Assembly: GCF_900090195.1 (NCBI RefSeq)
Contig: NZ_LT607803.1
Span: 4,428,229 to 4,492,228, forward strand
Length of the DNA stretch: 64,000 nucleotides
Direction: 5' to 3'
DNA from: Variovorax sp. HW608
GTDB taxonomy: Bacteria; Pseudomonadota; Gammaproteobacteria; Burkholderiales; Burkholderiaceae_C
Shown: positions 58,996 through 64,000 of the stretch, piece after piece
How the letters are laid out: every line of letters begins with the position of its first letter
Numbering within the stretch: the first letter of the stretch is position 1
Translations under genes and position numbers: made by a program
Notes under the pieces: model-generated
The model's input: the letters and a program-made list of their open reading frames with translations, nothing else
Told to the model about the DNA's origin: nothing
The model's database searches: none

Positions 58996-60458
58996 ATCTC
59001 CTTGCGGGCAGCCTGTCGCGCCGCCTCTCGCTGGTGTTCGCCGCGCTGCTGCTGGCCTGCTGCGGCGCCTCGATCTGGCTGCAGATGCAGGCCAGCGGTC
59101 GCCACGAGCAGGAGGTGACGCAGCGCCTTTCCCGCGGCTTGGCCGCGCACATCGCGGAGAACTCGACGCTGATGGAGCGCGATGGGCTCAACCAGGCGGC
59201 GGTGCACGACCTGTTCGACAAGCTGATGGCGGTCAACCCCAGCGTCGAGGTCTACCTGCTGGGTCTCGATGGCCGGATCCAGGCCCAGGCCGCCCCACCC
59301 GGGCACCTGAAGCGGGACCGGGTCGATCTCGCGCCGGTCCGCCGCCTGCTCGAAGGCGCGCCGTTGCCGATCGTCGGCGACGACCCGCGCAGCGGCGGTG
59401 CGCGCAAGGTGTTCAGCGCGGCGCCACTCACCATCGACGGCCGCGAGGTCGGCTATGTCTACGTCGTGCTGTCGGGCGAGGAGCGCGATGCGCTGTTGGC
59501 CGATGCCGCGGCCAGCAATGTGCTGCGCACGACGCTGGTGTCGGTGGCGCTGGTGGCCTTGCTGGGCCTGATCGCGGGCCTGGCGGCATTCCATCTGATC
59601 ACGCGGCCGCTGCGCGAGCTGACCGGCGCCGTGCGCAAGTTCGAAAGCGAGGGCATGGCGGCGCTGCCGGACGCCGCGCCGGCCTTCGAGCGCGCCAGCC
59701 GCGGCGGCGACGAGATCGCCACCCTGGCCCAGGCGTTCACCCAGATGACGCAGCGCATCGCCGAGCAATGGCGCGAACTCACGCGGCAGGATCAACAGCG
59801 GCGCGAACTGTTCGCCAACATCTCGCACGACCTGCGCACACCGCTGACCTCGTTGCACGGCTACCTCGAGACGCTGCTCGTCAAGGCCGACATGCTGGAC
59901 CTCGCGGAGCGCCGTCGCTACCTGGAGATCGCGCTGGCGCAAAGCCGCAAGGTCTCGCGGCTGTCGCAGGAGCTGTTCGAGCTGGCGCGCCTGGAATACG
60001 GCGTCGTCAAGCCGGAGAAGGAACATTTCGCACTGGCCGACCTTGTGCAGGACGTGTTCCAGAAGTTCGAACTGTCGGCCGAGGCGCGCCAGCAGCGGCT
60101 GGTGGCGGACATCGCGCCCTCATTGCCGGCCGTGACGGCCGATCTCGGCATGATCGAGCGCGTGCTGACCAACCTGCTCGACAACGCGATCCGCCACACG
60201 CCCGCGGGCGGCGAGATCGTGGTGCAGTTGCGGCCGGACGAGGCGGGCGTGCGGGTCGAGATCAGCGACACCGGCCCCGGCATCCCGAGCGAGTTGCGCA
60301 CCGCGCTGTTCACGCGGCCGATGTTCTCTTCGGCCGGAGGGCGCAGCGGCGGCCTCGGGTTGCTGATCGTCCAGCGCATCCTGCAGCTGCACGGCAGCGA
60401 CATCCGCCTGCTGCCTCGGCCCGAGAAGGGGGCCGTGTTCTCGTTTCTGCTGACCTAG
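58992..60458 (+). CDS. Sensor histidine kinase
   Basis: 488 aa. First membrane helix about 11-33, periplasmic sensor loop about 34-178 and second helix about 180-202, then HAMP (about 203-258). The H box is FANISHDLRTPLTSLHGYLE with His279. The N box NLLDNAIRHTPAGGE and G box DTGPGIPSELR are present, and the catalytic domain ends with GLGLLIVQRILQLHGSD. The sensor loop holds an LDGRIQAQAAPPG stretch of the PAS/PDC-like kind. Cognate to the regulator upstream; signal not evident, plausibly envelope oxidative stress. Confidence 0.95.
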   Translation: MNLLAGSLSRRLSLVFAALLLACCGASIWLQMQASGRHEQEVTQRLSRGLAAHIAENSTLMERDGLNQAAVHDLFDKLMAVNPSVEVYLLGLDGRIQAQAAPPGHLKRDRVDLAPVRRLLEGAPLPIVGDDPRSGGARKVFSAAPLTIDGREVGYVYVVLSGEERDALLADAAASNVLRTTLVSVALVALLGLIAGLAAFHLITRPLRELTGAVRKFESEGMAALPDAAPAFERASRGGDEIATLAQAFTQMTQRIAEQWRELTRQDQQRRELFANISHDLRTPLTSLHGYLETLLVKADMLDLAERRRYLEIALAQSRKVSRLSQELFELARLEYGVVKPEKEHFALADLVQDVFQKFELSAEARQQRLVADIAPSLPAVTADLGMIERVLTNLLDNAIRHTPAGGEIVVQLRPDEAGVRVEISDTGPGIPSELRTALFTRPMFSSAGGRSGGLGLLIVQRILQLHGSDIRLLPRPEKGAVFSFLLT

Positions 60459-60467
60459 GCGAAAAAA

Positions 60468-60497
60468 AACCTCGCGGCTTTCGCTCGCGAGGTTTTT
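60468..60497. terminator. Bidirectional terminator between kinase gene and groEL
   Basis: AACCTCGCG and CGCGAGGTT form a 9-bp stem around GCTTTCGCT-type loop bases, with A-tract on the left and T-tract on the right. It lies between the convergent kinase gene and groEL and can stop transcription from both sides. Confidence 0.88.
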
Positions 60498-60522
60498 CGT
60501 CTGGCTGGAAGCCGGGCGTGAA

Positions 60523-62220
<1,698 letters not shown>

Positions 62221-62511
62221 TTACTTCTCGACGACCGCGAACAGGTCGTCTTCCTTCATGACCAGGAGTTCGTCGCCATCGACCTTGACGGTCTGGCCGC
62301 TGTACTTGCCGAACAGCACGCGGTCGCCGACCTTGACGCTCATCGCCGCGATGTCGCCCTTGTCGTTCTTCTTGCCCGGGCCGACGGCCAGGACTTCGCC
62401 TTGATCGGGCTTTTCAGCCGCGTTGTCGGGGATCACGATGCCCGAGGCGGTCTTGGTTTCGCTTTCAATGCGCTTGACGATCACGCGATCGGCCAAAGGA
62501 CGAAGTTTCAT
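62221..62511 (-). CDS. groES: Co-chaperonin GroES
   Basis: 96 aa. [21 protein letters not shown] at the start, the mobile loop [20 protein letters not shown], and [13 protein letters not shown] near the C-terminus. The start at 62511 gives the normal GroES length; an in-frame extension upstream crosses the CIRCE region and is not used. First gene of groESL. Confidence 0.98.
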   Translation of the reverse strand: MKLRPLADRVIVKRIESETKTASGIVIPDNAAEKPDQGEVLAVGPGKKNDKGDIAAMSVKVGDRVLFGKYSGQTVKVDGDELLVMKEDDLFAVVEK

Positions 62512-62593
62512 TGCATCTCCTGATAAGAAACGGGGGGTTGGGTTCGGTGCCCGGCACCAGGCCTGCACCGCATTGTCGAGAGCGCCGTGGTTG

Positions 62594-62620
62594 TTAGCAC
62601 TCAACTTCAACGAGTGCTAA
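62594..62620 (-). promoter_or_regulatory. CIRCE element (HrcA operator) of groESL
   Basis: Perfect TTAGCACTC-N9-GAGTGCTAA inverted repeat, 83 bp upstream of the groES start. HrcA repressor binds this site and releases it on heat shock. No mismatch to the consensus. Confidence 0.97.
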
Positions 62621-62699
62621 TCATAAGGGCGTTTTGTGTCGTTTCAAGGTCGGCGCGAGGCCGTTTCGAGAACGGCTTCGCCGATGCGGCCATTCTGAA

Positions 62700-63110
62700 T
62701 CAGGGTTTTCCCGGGCTCGTCGTGGGCAGATCGGTCGCGGTGGGGTCGTCTTCCAGGTCCAGCTGCAGCAGCAGCCGGGGCTCGGTGGAGACCCGCTCGG
62801 CTTCGACGTGGCTGAATTCCTGGTCGCCCGAGACGAAGCGCATTTCGTAGCTTCCAAGCCTGATCGTGTCGTCGTGGACCAGCATCTGACTCTGGATGCG
62901 GTGGTCGTTGACGTAGGTCCCGTTGCGGCTGCCCAGGTCCCGGATGGTGACGAACGCCGGCTCGACCGTGATGACGGCGTGGACGCGGCTCGCCTGCGGG
63001 GAGTCGATGACGATGTCGTTCCTGGGGCCCCGGCCCAGTGTGTTCTCGTCGGGCTTGAGCGTGATCGGCGTGGTTTCGCCGGAGGCCGTCGTCAGCATCA
63101 AATGCGGCAT
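62700..63110 (-). CDS. FHA domain protein
   Basis: 136 aa, one forkhead-associated domain that binds phosphothreonine peptides. Diagnostic pieces: TLGRGPRNDIVIDSP, SRVHAVI and LGSRNGTYVNDHRI, all in order within residues 20-80. The tail is acidic (DLEDDPTATDLP). The start MPHLMLTT at 63110 is typical of such proteins; a TTG at 63161 is an alternative that would add 17 residues. No kinase or phosphatase gene is adjacent in the window. Confidence 0.88.
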   Translation of the reverse strand: MPHLMLTTASGETTPITLKPDENTLGRGPRNDIVIDSPQASRVHAVITVEPAFVTIRDLGSRNGTYVNDHRIQSQMLVHDDTIRLGSYEMRFVSGDQEFSHVEAERVSTEPRLLLQLDLEDDPTATDLPTTSPGKP

Positions 63111-63206
63111 GTCGGGGATGTCGAAATATTCCCCCGATGATTTCACAGCCGGGTAGGCCAATGCGCGTGGTGGGTTAAACGAGCACGGCCAGGGGCCGCG
63201 AGGATC

Positions 63207-63380
63207 TCACCGGTGATGCGGTATGCCGCGAATGGCGTCGGTTGACCGGACCAGCTGAAGCCGCAGTGCCGGCGCGAGATCCGAAGCGCTCCAGGGATTG
63301 GCATGGTTCACGAGCCAGCCGCAGATCAGCACCATCCCGAGTACGCCCAGCGTGTAGAGGTCAGTTTCCATGGTCCGCAT
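63207..63380 (-). CDS. Possible small single-pass membrane protein
   Basis: 57 aa from the ATG at 63380 (or 54 from 63371): METDLYTLGVLGMVLICGWL contains one hydrophobic segment, followed by NHANPWSASDLAPALRL and a basic tail. No family recognised and the RBS is weak. Other frames here (to 63520) are also open, so the call is tentative. Confidence 0.4.
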   Translation of the reverse strand: MRTMETDLYTLGVLGMVLICGWLVNHANPWSASDLAPALRLQLVRSTDAIRGIPHHR

Positions 63381-63510
63381 CCCTTGACGATTTCGATGCG
63401 GGCAGTCTGCTTGGGGCCGACGGGATTGGAAATCGGCCAATCGACCGGTGTTGTCGACCGAGGGCCTACAGCTTTCGTCATCGCGCACCGGGCCGGGAAT
63501 GTGGTTGATG

Positions 63511-63631
63511 CTCGGATCATTGGGTAACCTCCGCGCAGAAGCGCCGCGGTATTCGCCTTGGGGCGGCCCGGCGGCTCACTGGACTACCCTCGCGCAGCAG
63601 CGCTTCGGGATTCGCCTTCGGAACGGCCGGG
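63511..63631 (-). repeat. 60-bp repeat, one full and one degenerate copy
   Basis: A full unit at 63572-63631 is almost identical to the units before gspI. A degenerate one at about 63511-63571 keeps the order (GCGCGGAGGTTACCCA then ATG in place of GAGGGTAGTCCA then GTG). On minus the pair begins in an ATGA overlap with the upstream gene and ends in GGAGG plus ATG. Confidence 0.88.
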
Positions 63632-63639
63632 CGGCTCAT
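63517..63639 (-). CDS. Repeat-derived 40-aa reading frame
   Basis: Starts at the ATG overlapping the stop of the upstream partial gene (ATGA) and is made of the 60-bp repeat: MSRPAVPKANPEALLREGSP, then a frame-altered copy ending FCAEVTQ. The stop overlaps a further ATG (ATGATCCG) that has GGAGG upstream. Probably not a functional protein but a translated linker; included because both ends are coupled to neighbouring frames. Confidence 0.35.
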   Translation of the reverse strand: MSRPAVPKANPEALLREGSPVSRRAAPRRIPRRFCAEVTQ

Positions 63640-64000
63640 GCCCTGGCTCCGCCGCCGCCTCTGCGCAGCGCCTTGGCGCGTTCCTTCTGGACTTCCTTCA
63701 GGTGCTCGATCTGGGCCGGACAGTCGGACTGTGCGCCGATCAGCACCACCGGGTTGCGCCTGAGCGCGGTCACGCTCTTCTCGACCTGCGCCGGGTCGCG
63801 GTGCCGCGTGACCAGGCCGGCGGCGACCGCGGCCCTCGATTGCTTGTAGAAGGACTTCTCGAAGGCGGGGGTTCCGCAGCGGGCGGCAATCACGCGGTAG
63901 TCGGCTTCGAGCTGCTCGCTCGATTCGGCGGAGATGCCGGCGGCGCTCGTCGTCTGGGCATGCGCCGGCCAGGGCCCACCGGCGGCTGCCATCGAAAGGC
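63636..64000 (-). CDS. Exported hypothetical protein, 5' end cut by the window
   Basis: About 121 residues visible. The frame is open to the right edge, and MAAAGGPWPAHA before QTTSAAG looks like the end of a signal peptide whose first part lies outside. The body is helical and basic with two cysteines (AARCGTPAF, QSDCPAQ) and ends KERAKALRRGGGGARA. No family recognised. The stop is embedded in the ATGA where the 60-bp repeat begins. Confidence 0.65.
   Translation of the reverse strand, partial: LSMAAAGGPWPAHAQTTSAAGISAESSEQLEADYRVIAARCGTPAFEKSFYKQSRAAVAAGLVTRHRDPAQVEKSVTALRRNPVVLIGAQSDCPAQIEHLKEVQKERAKALRRGGGGARA

Noticed and set aside
63326..63520. 64-codon frame starting at the ATG after the degenerate repeat
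   Set aside because: Good RBS, but the predicted protein shows no hydrophobic or folded pattern and overlaps the more plausible small membrane protein; kept out of the gene list.

Overview
The window reads as a chromosomal segment of a high-GC betaproteobacterium of the Comamonadaceae (Burkholderiales), most like Variovorax. The pointers are a cphA/cphA' cyanophycin pair, a Burkholderiales-type porin, a coq7 ubiquinone hydroxylase, a CIRCE-controlled groESL operon, an azospirillum-type L-arabonate pathway, and dense operons with ATGA overlaps. The species call is inference. No rRNA, tRNA, CRISPR array, phage or transposase was seen, and with the starts chosen here no gene-free stretch exceeds 300 bp.

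Layout. 1-6.3 kb: a sugar ABC transporter (ATPase cut by the left edge, two permeases) with L-arabonate dehydratase and 2-keto-3-deoxy-L-arabonate dehydratase. 6.3-8.7 kb: a CYTH-CHAD protein and two small proteins. 8.8-16.7 kb: cyanophycin locus, with cphA and cphA' on minus and, divergently, an ABC exporter with a PH-like N-terminus plus a DUF1854 protein. 16.7-17.4 kb: a VapBC-type toxin-antitoxin pair behind three 19-bp-spaced repeats. 17.4-22.3 kb: queC, an SbmA/ABCD-type transporter, a purine deaminase and a 5'-nucleotidase. 22.3-34.5 kb: a type II secretion system (gspGHIJK-LMN-DE and gspF on minus, gspC divergent) with an unrelated lipoprotein-like gene set into it. 34.5-37.4 kb: ilvA, a probable small RNA with anti-Shine-Dalgarno sequence, osmC, coq7. 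37.7-46.3 kb: porin and a dipeptide-type ABC operon with an embedded M20 amidohydrolase. 46.3-55.2 kb: zwf, tal and pgi around an iron/phosphonate-type ABC permease and ATPase, a HAD hydrolase and a lipocalin. 55.3-60.5 kb: a DUF805 protein, then a periplasmic methionine-oxidation module (secreted MsrA, a methionine-rich MxKDx repeat protein, an MsrP/YedY-like molybdoenzyme, a cytochrome b) divergent from a two-component system. 60.5-64 kb: groEL, groES, an FHA protein and small or partial genes.

Most interesting points. (1) The 55.6-60.5 kb module resembles a periplasmic hypochlorite/ROS-scavenging system: a sacrificial Met-rich peptide, reductases to regenerate it, and its own sensor. (2) A 60-bp, 20-codon repeat that carries its own RBS and start codon sits at gene junctions: twice before gspI and about twice near 63.5 kb. 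(3) A second, longer intergenic repeat occurs four times; two copies end at an identical distance from the next start codon. (4) A ~90-nt CU-rich RNA with its own promoter, operator-like palindrome and terminator lies ahead of ilvA. (5) CphA' has lost the Mur-ligase P-loop that CphA keeps.
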